A DNA stretch of 64,000 bases from Mycolicibacter minnesotensis. GTDB taxonomy: Bacteria; Actinomycetota; Actinomycetes; Mycobacteriales; Mycobacteriaceae. The notes beneath the pieces were generated by a model that saw nothing but the letters and a program-made list of their open reading frames with translations, made no database searches and was not told where the DNA came from. The position numbers and the translations under genes are program-made. The DNA is taken from the NCBI RefSeq assembly GCF_010731755.1, contig NZ_AP022589.1, positions 2,046,001 to 2,110,000 of the forward strand, read 5' to 3'. Below are positions 1 through 9,474 of the stretch, one piece after another (the stretch's first letter is position 1; every line of letters starts with the position of its first letter).

Positions 1-897
1 GGTCAGCTGGCGGGCTGCGGTCAGCCGAGTGGCCATCTCAGCGAGGTAGTTGCCCACACTCTGGTGCTTCCAGATCGGCTGGCCGAAGCTCTCCCGCTGC
101 TGGGCGTAGGCCAGCGCGTCTTCCAGGGCGGCCGTCGCCACGCCCAGCGCCCGCGCCGCCACCTGAATACGTCCGGTCTCCAGGCCCTTCATCATCTGGG
201 CGAAACCGTCGCCGGGGCTACCCCCGAGCACCGCCGACGCCGGCACGTGGCACCCGTCGAAGCTCAGCTCGCAACTCTCCACTCCTTTGTAGCCCAGCTT
301 CGGCAGATCCCGGGAGATCCTCAGCCCGGCACAGGGGTTGTCCACCAGCAGCACCGAGATGCCACGGTGTCGCGGGGTGGCCTTCGGATCGGTCTTGGCC
401 AGCAGCGCAATAAGTCCGGAGTTGCGGGCGTTGGAGATCCAGGTCTTGGCGCCATTGATCACCAGGGTGTCGGGAGAGGTGGCAGGCGCGGCGAACGTCG
501 TCATGTTCTGCAGGTCGCTGCCGCCGCTCGGCTCGGTCAGGGCCATGGTGGCGCGCAGGGCTCCGGTGGCCATGGCCGGCAGATAACGCTGCTTCTGCTC
601 CGGGGTGCCGAACAGGGTCAGCAGCTTGGCGACGACGGTGTGCCCGCCCATCGCCCCGGCCAGGCTCATCCAGCCGCGTGCCAGTTCCTGCGTGACCAGC
701 ACGTAGCACGGCATCGAAACCGGCGTGCCGCCGTATTCCTCGGGAACGGCCAGACCGTAGATGCCGAGGTGCTTCATCTGGTCGATCCAGGCCTGCGGGT
801 AGGTGTTGGCGTGCTCGACTTCGCGGACCGTCGGCTTCACCTCACGGTCGATGAACTGGCGCACGGTTTCGACCAAGATCGATTCTTCGCGGTTCAC
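1..897 (-). CDS. Acyl-CoA dehydrogenase, 3' end outside window
   Basis: FAD-dependent acyl-CoA dehydrogenase that would oxidise acyl-CoA to 2-enoyl-CoA in beta-oxidation. The 299 visible residues cover the N-terminal helical domain (YGLAVPEEYGG near 47-57), the middle beta-domain with MALTEPSGGSD (118-128) and GYKGVESCELSF (202-213), and the start of the C-terminal helical domain. The stop and the catalytic-base region lie beyond position 1. The GTG at 897 is the only usual start codon between an upstream in-frame TAG and the conserved N-terminus. No clear ribosome binding site precedes it. The gene diverges from the MaoC gene with only 27 bp between starts. The family is clear, the substrate is not. 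Confidence 0.9.
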   Translation of the reverse strand, partial: MNREESILVETVRQFIDREVKPTVREVEHANTYPQAWIDQMKHLGIYGLAVPEEYGGTPVSMPCYVLVTQELARGWMSLAGAMGGHTVVAKLLTLFGTPEQKQRYLPAMATGALRATMALTEPSGGSDLQNMTTFAAPATSPDTLVINGAKTWISNARNSGLIALLAKTDPKATPRHRGISVLLVDNPCAGLRISRDLPKLGYKGVESCELSFDGCHVPASAVLGGSPGDGFAQMMKGLETGRIQVAARALGVATAALEDALAYAQQRESFGQPIWKHQSVGNYLAEMATRLTAARQLT

Positions 898-924
898 CAG
901 TTCACCGTATGCCAGGATTTTCCC

Positions 925-1902
925 ATGACCGACGGCCCCTACTTCGATGACCTCCGGGTCGGTCAGGTGTTCGACGCCGCTCCGGCGATGACCCTGACGG
1001 ACGGTGCGGCTGCACTGCACCAGGCGATCCTCGGAGACCGATTGCGCCTGCCGCTGGACGCTGAATTGTCCCGAGCGGTGATCGGCTCGACGACACCACT
1101 GGCACATCCAGGGCTGGTCTGCGATGTCGCGATCGGACAGTCCACCTGTGTCACACGCCGCGTGAAGGCCAATCTCTTCTACCGCGGGCTGGCCTTCTTT
1201 CGATACCCGGTGATCGGCGACACCCTGTTCACACGTACGGAAGTCGTTGGACTGAAGCAGAACTCAGTGAAGCCCGGGCGTGACTCCACCGGGCTGGTAG
1301 CGCTGCGAGTGACCACCCTCGACCAGGTAGATCGGCCGGTGCTCGACTTCTATCGCTGCGCGATGCTGCCGCTGAGTCCAGAGGGTTCAGACCGTGACGC
1401 CACCGGCCACCGCGACGACCTTTCCGCGATCGGTGCCGGGCTCGCCACACCGCCGGACGTGACCGCAGGCTGGGCCGCCGCGGAGTTTCGCCGCCGCGTG
1501 CCGGGGCCGCACTTCGACGCGGGCCTGGCCGGCGCCGTCCTGACGAGCACCGGCGATGTGGTGTCCTGCGCCCCCGAGCTTGCTCGATTGACGCTCAACA
1601 TCGCAGCCACGCATCATGACTCGCGGGTCGCTGGGACACGGCTGGTCTACGGCGGGCACACCATCGGCCTGGCGCTGGCGCAGGCATCCCGGCTGTTGCC
1701 GAATCTTGCGACGGTATTGAGCTGGCAGTCCTGCGATCACACCGCTCCGGTCCACGAAGGGGACACGCTCTACAGCGAGCTGCGGGTGGAATCCGCCCAC
1801 GACAACGTGCTCGAACTGCGGTCGCTGGTCTACGCCGTGGCAACCGCTGGTGAGCCGGATCGCCAGGTTTTGGACTGGCGCTTCACCGCGCTGCAGTTCT
1901 GA
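925..1902 (+). CDS. MaoC-like (double hot-dog) acyl-CoA hydratase
   Basis: A 325-residue protein of the MaoC/mesaconyl-CoA hydratase type, expected to add water to, or remove it from, acyl-CoA thioesters. The N-terminal half opens with FDDLRVGQVF and the C-terminal half carries a second hot-dog repeat ending in QVLDWRF; the length fits two fused hot-dog folds. The reading frame stays open upstream to 64, but that part lies opposite the acyl-CoA dehydrogenase gene and resembles no protein, so the ATG at 925 is taken as the start. It sits between acyl-CoA dehydrogenase genes, which fits consecutive steps (dehydrogenation, hydration) of one acyl-CoA degradation route. The substrate is unknown. 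Confidence 0.85.
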   Translation: MTDGPYFDDLRVGQVFDAAPAMTLTDGAAALHQAILGDRLRLPLDAELSRAVIGSTTPLAHPGLVCDVAIGQSTCVTRRVKANLFYRGLAFFRYPVIGDTLFTRTEVVGLKQNSVKPGRDSTGLVALRVTTLDQVDRPVLDFYRCAMLPLSPEGSDRDATGHRDDLSAIGAGLATPPDVTAGWAAAEFRRRVPGPHFDAGLAGAVLTSTGDVVSCAPELARLTLNIAATHHDSRVAGTRLVYGGHTIGLALAQASRLLPNLATVLSWQSCDHTAPVHEGDTLYSELRVESAHDNVLELRSLVYAVATAGEPDRQVLDWRFTALQF

Positions 1903-1909
1903 GCATCCG

Positions 1910-3070
1910 CTAGTGCGGCAGCTCCCGGAACGGGGCGTCACGATAGGGGTCCGGTTCCTTGGGCAGGCCCAACACCCGTTCGCCGATGATGTTGCGCTGA
2001 ATCTGGTCTGTGCCGCCACCGATCGAGGTGAAGTAGGCGTTGAGTGCGCGAAAGGTCACGGCGTCACCGACCGGATTCTCCGGACCGCTGAGCATCGACT
2101 CCGCACCGATTATCTCCGTCTGAACCCGGGCGGTCTCATGCAGTATCCGTGACATCGCGATCTTGCCGAGCGCCAGCAGGGTCGCCGACTCGGCGCGGTC
2201 GGTGCTGGTCTTGGCCCGCTGGTTGTTCCAACGGTTCACCGTCGACAGCGCTTGCGTACGGGCGATCTGCTGGCGGATATGTGCATCCCCGATGCAGCCG
2301 GTGTCGCGCGCCAATTCGACGAGCCCACTGGACTTCTCCTTGCGGCGGGCGGTCCGCGCGACATCGCCCATCAGGCGACGTTCGTAGCCCAGCGCGACCT
2401 GAAGCACTGACCAACCCTGGCCGGGCTCGCCGATTCGATTGGCGTCGGGAACCCGGGCGTCGGTCAGGAAAACCTCGTTGAACTCCGACTCGCCGGTGAT
2501 CTGGTGGATCGGCCGGACCTCCACGCCGGGCTGGCGCATCGGCAGCATGAAGAACGTGATGCCGTCGTGTTTCGGTACGTCCGGGTTGGTACGCGCCACT
2601 AGCATGCCGTAGTCAGCGGTGGTCGCGAACGATGTCCAGACCTTCTGCCCGTTGATGATCCACTCGTCACCGTCGCGTTCGGCCCGGGTGCGCAGACCGG
2701 CTAGATCCGATCCGGCGCCGGGCTCGCTGTAGAGCAGACATGACTTGGTCTCGCCGCGTAGCGCCGGAGGCAGCAGGCGGCGCTTCTGCTCCTCGGAACC
2801 GCGGTCGTGGATGGTGCAGGCGAAAAGATCGCCCCGGTCATGCCCGCATCCCGGTGCTCCCGCTGCAGCGAACTCCGCTGCCACTAAGCGTGATTGACGG
2901 TCAGTCAGCCCGCGGCCATAACACTCCGGTTCCCAACTCGGGACGGTCCACCCGGCGGCGAGCACCGCGGCGGCGAAAGTGGCCCGCTCGATCCCGGGTG
3001 ACCAGTTGGCGGCCAGCCATTCCCGCACCTCGTGACGAAGTGCGTCGTCGTCTGCGTCGGGCAGCGTCAT
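1910..3070 (-). CDS. Acyl-CoA dehydrogenase (possible alpha subunit of a pair)
   Basis: A 386-residue acyl-CoA dehydrogenase with the flavin-contact motif YSEPGAGSD, the middle-domain NGQKVWTS and a C-terminal GGGTDQIQRNIIGERVLG. The ATG at 3070 lies one base after the stop of the upstream dehydrogenase gene, so the two are translationally linked; an in-frame start at 3103 would extend into that gene and looks less likely. Adjacent, tightly coupled dehydrogenase genes in mycobacteria (for example FadE26-FadE27 and FadE28-FadE29) encode alpha2-beta2 heterotetramers, and the same is inferred here. The 3' end faces the MaoC gene with a 7-bp gap. Confidence 0.9.
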   Translation of the reverse strand: MTLPDADDDALRHEVREWLAANWSPGIERATFAAAVLAAGWTVPSWEPECYGRGLTDRQSRLVAAEFAAAGAPGCGHDRGDLFACTIHDRGSEEQKRRLLPPALRGETKSCLLYSEPGAGSDLAGLRTRAERDGDEWIINGQKVWTSFATTADYGMLVARTNPDVPKHDGITFFMLPMRQPGVEVRPIHQITGESEFNEVFLTDARVPDANRIGEPGQGWSVLQVALGYERRLMGDVARTARRKEKSSGLVELARDTGCIGDAHIRQQIARTQALSTVNRWNNQRAKTSTDRAESATLLALGKIAMSRILHETARVQTEIIGAESMLSGPENPVGDAVTFRALNAYFTSIGGGTDQIQRNIIGERVLGLPKEPDPYRDAPFRELPH

Positions 3071-3071
3071 C

Positions 3072-4133
3072 TCACGTTCCGATCTCTTGGAGGTAGCGCT
3101 CACGGTGCCAGGATGGGCTGCCGAAAAGGTGTGCGTCGCTGCGGGCCCGGCGCAGATACCGGTGGGCGGGATGTTCCCAGGTGAAGCCTATTCCGCCGTG
3201 CACCTGAATGTTGGTGGCTCCTACGAAGACGAATGCGTCCGAGCAATAGGCCTGGGCCAGTGCCAGATCTGCGGCCCAGCCGGCGGCATCGTCGGTGCCG
3301 GCCGCGGCCACATGGCGGGCCGCCGACACTGCTGACTCGGCCTCCAGCAGCATGTCGGCGCACATGTGCTTGACGGCTTGGAAGCTGCCGATAGCGCGGC
3401 CGAACTGGTAGCGGGTCTTGGCGTAGTCACGGGCCATCTCCATGGCAAAGCGCGCTGCGCCGGCCTGTTCGCCGAGCAGCGCGACCGCGGAACGGTCCAG
3501 CGCGTTGGTCAGCGCGGTGCCGCCGGCCGATCCCACCGGCGTTGCCGGGGCGTCGGACAGGCGCACGACACAGAGTCGGCGGGAGGTATCGATGCTGGTC
3601 AGAGGCTCAACTACCACCCCTGGGCCGGCCGGGTCGACGGCAAAGATCCCGGGTCCATCCTCGGCGTCGGCCAGCACATAGAGCAGGTCGGCGGTGTCTG
3701 CGTCGAGGACGAAGCGCTTCTCGCCGGAGATCAGTGGGGCCGCTGCGCCGCGGGCCGTGGTAGCCGGCGTCCCAGGTGGGCGGGTTGAAGTGCCCTCTGC
3801 GAAGGCGACCGCGACGCGGGTGCGTCCGGCAGCGATTGACGGCAGAACCGCCTCGCATTGCGCCGGATCAGCGGCCGCCAGAAGAAGATTGACAGCCAGC
3901 ACCGCCGTCGACAGATACGGTCCGGCGTACAGAACTCGGCCCAACTCTTCGGCCACGACGCCTACTTCGACCAATCCGGCACCTGCGCCGCCGTACTGCT
4001 CGGGCACCAACAGCCCGAGCAGGCCCATCGCCGCCAATTCCGACCAGACATCGTCGTCGGGTGAGCGTTTGGTCATCAACTCTGCGACCGCACCGCGCAG
4101 TGCGCGCAATTCCTCGGGGCTGGAGCCGGTCAC
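3072..4133 (-). CDS. Acyl-CoA dehydrogenase (possible beta subunit of a pair)
   Basis: A 353-residue, shorter acyl-CoA dehydrogenase. It shows LVPEQYGGAGAGLVEVG in the N-terminal domain and YQFGRAIGSFQAVKH then VHGGIGFTWEHPAHRYLRRA in the C-terminal domain. The GTG at 4133 begins four bases after the esterase stop, with residues VTGSSPEELRALR. A longer open frame to 4634 is the shadow of the esterase gene. Together with the next gene (one base apart) it probably forms a heteromeric FadE enzyme. Specificity is unknown, but paired mycobacterial FadE enzymes often act on bulky acyl-CoAs such as sterol side chains. Confidence 0.88.
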   Translation of the reverse strand: MTGSSPEELRALRGAVAELMTKRSPDDDVWSELAAMGLLGLLVPEQYGGAGAGLVEVGVVAEELGRVLYAGPYLSTAVLAVNLLLAAADPAQCEAVLPSIAAGRTRVAVAFAEGTSTRPPGTPATTARGAAAPLISGEKRFVLDADTADLLYVLADAEDGPGIFAVDPAGPGVVVEPLTSIDTSRRLCVVRLSDAPATPVGSAGGTALTNALDRSAVALLGEQAGAARFAMEMARDYAKTRYQFGRAIGSFQAVKHMCADMLLEAESAVSAARHVAAAGTDDAAGWAADLALAQAYCSDAFVFVGATNIQVHGGIGFTWEHPAHRYLRRARSDAHLFGSPSWHRERYLQEIGT

Positions 4134-4137
4134 CGGA

Positions 4138-5040
4138 TCAGCCTTCCCGTGCGAGCGAAAAGGCGCCCCGCAGGGTCGCGCATTGGCTGGCGAAGAACGC
4201 TTGTGAGACGACCGCTTTGGGCACCAATCGATCGAACCCGTGGAATGCCCCGGAAACGGTCTCGACCGTGCAGGGCACCCCGGCTTCACGCAGCCGAGCG
4301 GCGTAGTCCAGGTCCTCGTCATAGAACAAGTCCACTGTGCCCACTCCGATCCAGGCCGGTGCCAGACCGTTGAGGTCAGCGCGCCGGGCCGGCACCGCGA
4401 CCTGCGGATCGGCGCCACCGAGGTATGAAGTCCAACCAAACAGGTTGCTCCGCGGATTCCACAACCGGTAACTCCGATTGGCCGGCAGTGCCGCGCTGCG
4501 GTCATCGAGCATCGGGTACACCAGCAGTTGCAGCACGGGGGAGATCTGAGCGCGGTCGACGGCCAACTGCGCCAGCGCGGCGGCCAGCCCGCCGCCCGCA
4601 CTGGCACCGCCGATCGCGACCCGGGCCGCATCAACGCCGGGCAGCTCGGCCAGCAGGGTCAACGCTGCCCAGCAGTCCTCCAACGCAGCCGGATAGGGCT
4701 GTTGCGGCGCTAGCCGGTAGTCCACCGACACGACCGTGGCACCCAGTTCCGCGCTGAACCTGCGGCACAGCCGGTCGTCTTGGGCGGCCGTGCCGATGAT
4801 GTAGCCGCCCCCGTGGATCCACAACAGCGCCGGGGCGGCGCCGGTAGGCGGATTCGGCGGCCGAAAGATGCGGACGGTGGCTCCCGAGGGCAACCCCTGA
4901 ATCTCGACGTCGGCGGGGGTGCGTCGGCCCTGGATCCCGCCGAGAGCCTGCAGCACCGGCAGGAGTCGGGGTCCGACCCCGCCACGCGGAAGGAAGCGGG
5001 CTGTTCTGCGCAGATCTGGATGAAAACCGCTGCTCACCAT
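4138..5040 (-). CDS. Alpha/beta hydrolase, HSL-type esterase
   Basis: A 300-residue esterase of the hormone-sensitive lipase family. Visible are the oxyanion-hole HGGG (76-79), the nucleophile elbow GGASAGG with Ser147, an acid-site region around VDLFYDEDLD, and the C-terminal HGFD with the catalytic His. The open frame continues upstream to 5208, but the HSL fold begins soon after the ATG at 5040, so that start is chosen. It leads a tight three-gene operon with two acyl-CoA dehydrogenases (gaps of 4 and 1 bp), which suggests that it releases an acyl group feeding those enzymes. The substrate is not known. Confidence 0.88.
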   Translation of the reverse strand: MVSSGFHPDLRRTARFLPRGGVGPRLLPVLQALGGIQGRRTPADVEIQGLPSGATVRIFRPPNPPTGAAPALLWIHGGGYIIGTAAQDDRLCRRFSAELGATVVSVDYRLAPQQPYPAALEDCWAALTLLAELPGVDAARVAIGGASAGGGLAAALAQLAVDRAQISPVLQLLVYPMLDDRSAALPANRSYRLWNPRSNLFGWTSYLGGADPQVAVPARRADLNGLAPAWIGVGTVDLFYDEDLDYAARLREAGVPCTVETVSGAFHGFDRLVPKAVVSQAFFASQCATLRGAFSLAREG

Positions 5041-5128
5041 CGGGCCAGTATTACCGCCTCCGTAAACGTCGCGTTGCCAACCCACCGATCGCGGCCGGCA
5101 GGGCGCTCGCGCGCGGTACCCTGCCGCA

Positions 5129-6361
5129 ATGACCGGACGATCGCAGACCCCGGAGAGCGGACTCAACCTGGCCGCCCGGCTGCGTTGGCTCAAGCGGGCC
5201 CGCACCACCGACTACCTGCTGGCGATGAGCGTGGCTTCGGCCTCGCTGCCGCTGGTGGGCAAGCACCTGGAACCGCTGGGCGGAATGACCGCCATGAGCG
5301 TCTGGGGTACGCGCCACATGCCGGAGTTCTTCTCCAACGCCGCCAAGTCCTGGCTGGCACCGGGGGCGGCCACCGCCCGCAGGCAGGCGCGCGAGCAGAC
5401 CCACGCGGTCAGCGATGCCGCGCTGCGCGGCGTCGTCTCGGCGGCCGACCTCGACATCGAATGGCCGCAGCCCGAGCAGGTCCCGCCGGTGGCCAAGGCC
5501 CTGCAGCACCGGCGATACATCCATCGCTCCGGCGTGCGGTACGGCAATGACCCTGCCCAGGTATTGGATGTGTGGCGGCCGCGTGAGCTGCCCGACGGAC
5601 CTGCCCCGGTGCTGATCTACGTTCCCGGCGGGGCCTGGGTGCACGGCAACCGCGTGCTGCAGGGCTATGCGCTGCTGTCACATCTGGCCGAGCGCGGCTG
5701 GGTGTGCCTGTCGATCGACTACCGGGTGGCGCCGCACAATCGGTGGCCGAGCCACATCATCGACGTCAAGACCGCGATCGCCTGGGCGCACGCCAACGTC
5801 GACAAGTTCGGCGGCGACCGTAACTTCGTGGCCGTGGCGGGTGCTTCGGCCGGCGGGCACCTGGCTGCCCTGGCGGGGTTGACCGGCAGTGCCGTCGACG
5901 ATCGTGAATACGCCGACCAACTGCCCGCCGGAGGCGACACCTCGGTCGACGCGGTGGTCGGGATCTATGGCCGCTACGACTGGGAGGACCGCTCCACCCC
6001 CGAACGAGTCGCGTTCGTCGACTTCCTGGAGCGCGTGGTCGTCGGTCGGTCACTGCGTCGGCACCGCGACATCTACGAGCAGGCTTCCCCGATCGCCCGG
6101 GTGCATCCGGATGCGCCGCCGTTCCTGGTGGTGCATGGCAGCGCCGACACCGTGATCCCCGTGCAGCAGGCCCGCAGCTTTGCCGACCGGTTGCGGGCGG
6201 TTTCGCGGTCCAAGGTCGGGTACTTGGAACTGCCGGGGGCCGGACACGGGTTCGACATGACCGACGGCGCCCGGACCGGAGCGACGAGCACGGCAATCGG
6301 TTTGTTCCTCAACCAGATTCACCGCGACCGCGCGACGGTGGGCAACAAACAGATCATCTGA
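5129..6361 (+). CDS. LipO/LipQ-type esterase
   Basis: A 410-residue alpha/beta hydrolase with the BD-FAE-like PGGAWVHGN oxyanion motif (167-174), nucleophile elbow AGASAGGH (Ser240), SADTVIP for the acid residue and GAGHGFD for the catalytic His. An about 120-residue N-terminal extension precedes the hydrolase domain, as in the mycobacterial LipO and LipQ esterases. The neighbours (wax ester/DGAT enzyme, FadD12-type ligase, PlsC-like protein) match the M. tuberculosis Rv1425-Rv1428c group, which favours LipO, although the strand arrangement differs. The 88-bp gap to the divergent esterase should hold both promoters. A role in lipid or wax ester turnover is inferred. Confidence 0.85.
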   Translation: MTGRSQTPESGLNLAARLRWLKRARTTDYLLAMSVASASLPLVGKHLEPLGGMTAMSVWGTRHMPEFFSNAAKSWLAPGAATARRQAREQTHAVSDAALRGVVSAADLDIEWPQPEQVPPVAKALQHRRYIHRSGVRYGNDPAQVLDVWRPRELPDGPAPVLIYVPGGAWVHGNRVLQGYALLSHLAERGWVCLSIDYRVAPHNRWPSHIIDVKTAIAWAHANVDKFGGDRNFVAVAGASAGGHLAALAGLTGSAVDDREYADQLPAGGDTSVDAVVGIYGRYDWEDRSTPERVAFVDFLERVVVGRSLRRHRDIYEQASPIARVHPDAPPFLVVHGSADTVIPVQQARSFADRLRAVSRSKVGYLELPGAGHGFDMTDGARTGATSTAIGLFLNQIHRDRATVGNKQII

Positions 6362-6413
6362 ACCCGCGGGCCGTGGCGTCACGGTATGGTCCGTTCATGG
6401 AGAGGGATCTGGG

Positions 6414-7832
6414 GTGAAGCGGCTTTCCGGATGGGATGCCATGCTGTTGTACAGCGAGACGGCGAACGTGCATATGCACACCCTCAAGATCGCGGTGATC
6501 GAGCTGGACGCCAACCGGCAGGGGTTCGATGTCGAGGCCTTCCGTCGAGTGATCCATGGCAGGCTCTACAAGCTGGGCCCGTTCCGCTATCAGCTGGTTG
6601 ACATTCCCGGCAAGTTCCACCACCCGATGTGGCGGGAGAACTGCGAGCTTGATCTGGCGTACCACATCCGGCCGTGGTCACTGCCTGCTCCCGGTGGGCG
6701 TCGCGAACTCGACGAGGCCATCGGCGAGATCGGCAGCACCCCGCTGGATCGCAGCCGTCCGCTGTGGGAGATGTACTTCGTCGACGGCCTGGCCAACAAC
6801 CGGATCGCGGTGGTCGGCAAGATCCACCACGCCCTCGCCGACGGAATCGCCTCGGCCAATCTGATGGCGCGCGGGATGGATCTTCTGGCCGGTCCCCAGT
6901 TCGACCGGGATTCCTACGAGACCGACCCGGCGCCCACCGGCGGACAGTTGGTCCGCTCGGCGTTCAAAGACCACTTCCGGCAGATGGGCAAGATTCCGGC
7001 GACCATCCGCTACACGGCGGCGGGCATCGGACGGGTGCGGCGCAGTACCCGCAAACTCTCCGCAGACCTGACCCGCCCGTTCACCCCACCGCCCAGCTTC
7101 CTCAACCACATGCTGACTCCGGAGCGGCGGTTCGCCACGGCCACCTTGGCGCTGGCCGATATCAAGGAGACCAGTAAGCAGTTGGGGGTCACCATCAATG
7201 ACCTGGTGCTGGCCATATCTTCGGGGGCGTTGCGCACCCTACTGCTGCGCTACGACGGCAAAGCCGATCATCCCCTGCTGGCCTCGGTGCCGATGAGCTT
7301 TGACTTCTCCCCGGACCGGATCTCGGGAAATCGCTTCTCTGGCGTATTGGTCGCGCTGCCGGTTGACGTGGCCGATGTCCGAGAACGGGTCGTCCAGGCG
7401 CGGGAGGCGGCCAACCTGGCCAAGGAGGCCCATCACCTGGTGGGTCCGGAGCTGGTCAGCAGATGGTCGGCGTACTTCCCGCCCGCCCCGGCGGAGTCGC
7501 TGTTCCGGTGGCTGTCGGGCAAGGACGGTCAGAACAAGGTCCTCAACCTCAACATTTCCAATGTCCCGGGCCCGCGGGAGCGCGGCAGGGTCGGCGGTGC
7601 GCTGGTCACCGAGATCTACTCGGTGGGCCCGCTGACCGCAGGCAGCGGATTGAACATCACCGTGTGGAGCTACGTGGACCAGCTCAACATCTCCGTGCTG
7701 ACCGATGGCGCCACCTTCGAAGACCCGCACGAGGTGACCACAGCGCTGGTAGACGAGTTCGTCGAAATCCGCCGTGCAGCTGGACTTTCCGAGCAGTTGA
7801 CCACCGTCGAGACGGCGATGGCGCCGGCCTAG
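6414..7832 (+). CDS. Wax ester synthase/diacylglycerol acyltransferase
   Basis: A 472-residue WS/DGAT enzyme that would transfer an acyl group from acyl-CoA to diacylglycerol or an alcohol, making storage lipid. The catalytic HHALADG (138-144) is intact, and the family signatures LNISNVPGPR and the N-terminal SGWDAMLLYSE are present. The GTG at 6414 gives the usual N-terminus. It follows the esterase by 52 bp on the same strand, so synthesis and hydrolysis of neutral lipid may be encoded together. Its TAG stop overlaps that of the convergent fadD12 gene (CTAG at 7829-7832). It resembles Rv1425 of M. tuberculosis by context. Confidence 0.92.
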   Translation: MKRLSGWDAMLLYSETANVHMHTLKIAVIELDANRQGFDVEAFRRVIHGRLYKLGPFRYQLVDIPGKFHHPMWRENCELDLAYHIRPWSLPAPGGRRELDEAIGEIGSTPLDRSRPLWEMYFVDGLANNRIAVVGKIHHALADGIASANLMARGMDLLAGPQFDRDSYETDPAPTGGQLVRSAFKDHFRQMGKIPATIRYTAAGIGRVRRSTRKLSADLTRPFTPPPSFLNHMLTPERRFATATLALADIKETSKQLGVTINDLVLAISSGALRTLLLRYDGKADHPLLASVPMSFDFSPDRISGNRFSGVLVALPVDVADVRERVVQAREAANLAKEAHHLVGPELVSRWSAYFPPAPAESLFRWLSGKDGQNKVLNLNISNVPGPRERGRVGGALVTEIYSVGPLTAGSGLNITVWSYVDQLNISVLTDGATFEDPHEVTTALVDEFVEIRRAAGLSEQLTTVETAMAPA

Positions 7833-9469
7833 CCCTCGGTCGGCCCCGCCATCGCCTGAAGTTCACGGCGCAGTACTTTGCCGGTGTTGTTGCGCGGCAA
7901 TGCGTCCATGATGGTGATGTCGCGCGGCACTTTGTAGCTGGCCAGATTGTCCCGGACATGCTGCTTGAGCTCGTCCGGGGTGGCAGAGCTGCCCGTGGCC
8001 AACGCGACGAAGGCCACCAGGCGCTGTCCGTAGTCGGCGTCGTCGACCCCGATCACCGCAGCTTCGGCGACGGCGGGATGGGCGATCAGCGCCTTTTCGG
8101 TCTCGATCGGATAGACGTTCTCGCCCCCGGAGACGATCATCTCGTCGTCGCGTCCGACCACGAAAAGTCTTCCGGTGCTGTCGAAATAGCCTAAGTCGCC
8201 GGATGCCATGAAGCCGTCGTGGAACAGCTTCGAGTCGCCGCCGGTGTAACCGTCGAACTGTGAGGAATTGCGGACGAAGATCTGCCCGGTCGACCCGGCC
8301 GGAAGCTCTGCCAAATCAGAGTCCAGGATGCGGATCTCGGTGCCCGGTGCAGGCCGGCCTGCGGTGTCGGGGGAGTAGCGGAGGTCTTGTGGTGTCGCCA
8401 GCGCGATCATGCCGGCTTCGGTGGCGTTGTAGTTGTTGTAGACCACGTCACCGAAGTCGTCCATGAATGCCGTCACCACATCGGGATGCATCCGGGAGCC
8501 GGACGCGGTGGCGAAACGTAGTGATCGGCAGGGGTATTGGGCTCGAACGTCGTCAGGCAGTGCCATGATCCGGTCGAACATGACCGGAACCACACACAGT
8601 CCGGCCGCGCTGTTGTTCTCGACCAATGCCAGCGTGGCTTCGGCGTCGAACTTGCGCCGCGTGGCGATGGTGCAGGCCATGGTCAGCGCCAACGCCAGCT
8701 GGGAGAACCCCCAGGCGTGGAACATCGGTGCGGCGATGACCACGGTTTCTTCGGTGTGCCAGGGGATCCGGTCGAAGATTGCCTTCAGGTCGGCCACGCC
8801 GCCGCCACCACTGCCGGAGCGGCGCGCGCCCTTGGGGGTCCCAGTGGTTCCGGAGGTGAGCATGACCAGCTTGCCGCTGCGGGACGTTCGGTCCGGGCTG
8901 CGTCCGGCGTTGGCGTCGATCAACTCGTCTGCCGTCAGGCCGGGGACTTTGTTGTCGGTCCAACTCACTACGCGCGTGCAACCCGATTCTGCCGGCACGG
9001 CCAGATCGACTGCGGCGGTGAACTCTTCGTCGTAGAAGATCAGGTCGACGCCTTCGCGGGCAACCACTTCGGCCAGCGCCGGCCCGGCGAAGCTGGTGTT
9101 GAGCAGAAGTACGTCGGCGCCGATCCGGTTGGCCGCCGCGAGAGCCTCGATGAAGCCGCGATGATTGCGGCACATCAACGCGATCGCCCGTGGTGTCCGG
9201 CCCGGCAGACGTTGCAGACCGGCAGCCAGCGCGTCGCAGCGGCGGTGCAGCTCGGCGTAGGTGCAGGTGCCGCGCTCATCGATGATCGCCGCCCGGTCGC
9301 CGCACCGCTGCGCCGCAATGGCGATCCCGACAGTCGTGGTGCTGCCTTCAGCCGCGGCCGCGGCAATGATCCGGATGTAGCGGTCTGGTCGCAGTGGAGC
9401 CAGCAGCCCCACCCGGCTGAAAGTCGCCAGCATCGAGCCAACCCGGTTGATCGAGTCGAACAGTTCCAT
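7829..9469 (-). CDS. fadD12: Fatty acid-CoA ligase (FadD12-type)
   Basis: A 546-residue ANL-superfamily acyl-CoA synthetase that activates a fatty acid with ATP and CoA. Motifs run in the usual order: the P-loop LTSGTTGTPKGARR, NYNATEAGM, the hinge region SGDLGYFDSTGRLFVVGR with GGENVYPIE, and the C-terminal lysine motif in NNTGKVLRREL. It lies six bases downstream of the PlsC-like gene, in the order of M. tuberculosis Rv1428c-Rv1427c (fadD12). It should share that gene's promoter, which carries a KstR-like site. Substrate chain length cannot be read from the sequence. Confidence 0.88.
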   Translation of the reverse strand: MELFDSINRVGSMLATFSRVGLLAPLRPDRYIRIIAAAAAEGSTTTVGIAIAAQRCGDRAAIIDERGTCTYAELHRRCDALAAGLQRLPGRTPRAIALMCRNHRGFIEALAAANRIGADVLLLNTSFAGPALAEVVAREGVDLIFYDEEFTAAVDLAVPAESGCTRVVSWTDNKVPGLTADELIDANAGRSPDRTSRSGKLVMLTSGTTGTPKGARRSGSGGGGVADLKAIFDRIPWHTEETVVIAAPMFHAWGFSQLALALTMACTIATRRKFDAEATLALVENNSAAGLCVVPVMFDRIMALPDDVRAQYPCRSLRFATASGSRMHPDVVTAFMDDFGDVVYNNYNATEAGMIALATPQDLRYSPDTAGRPAPGTEIRILDSDLAELPAGSTGQIFVRNSSQFDGYTGGDSKLFHDGFMASGDLGYFDSTGRLFVVGRDDEMIVSGGENVYPIETEKALIAHPAVAEAAVIGVDDADYGQRLVAFVALATGSSATPDELKQHVRDNLASYKVPRDITIMDALPRNNTGKVLRRELQAMAGPTEG

Positions 9470-9474
9470 CCCGC

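Noticed and set aside
64..924. N-terminal extension of the MaoC frame
   Set aside because: This part is antisense to the acyl-CoA dehydrogenase gene and has no hot-dog sequence. The MaoC fold begins right after the ATG at 925.
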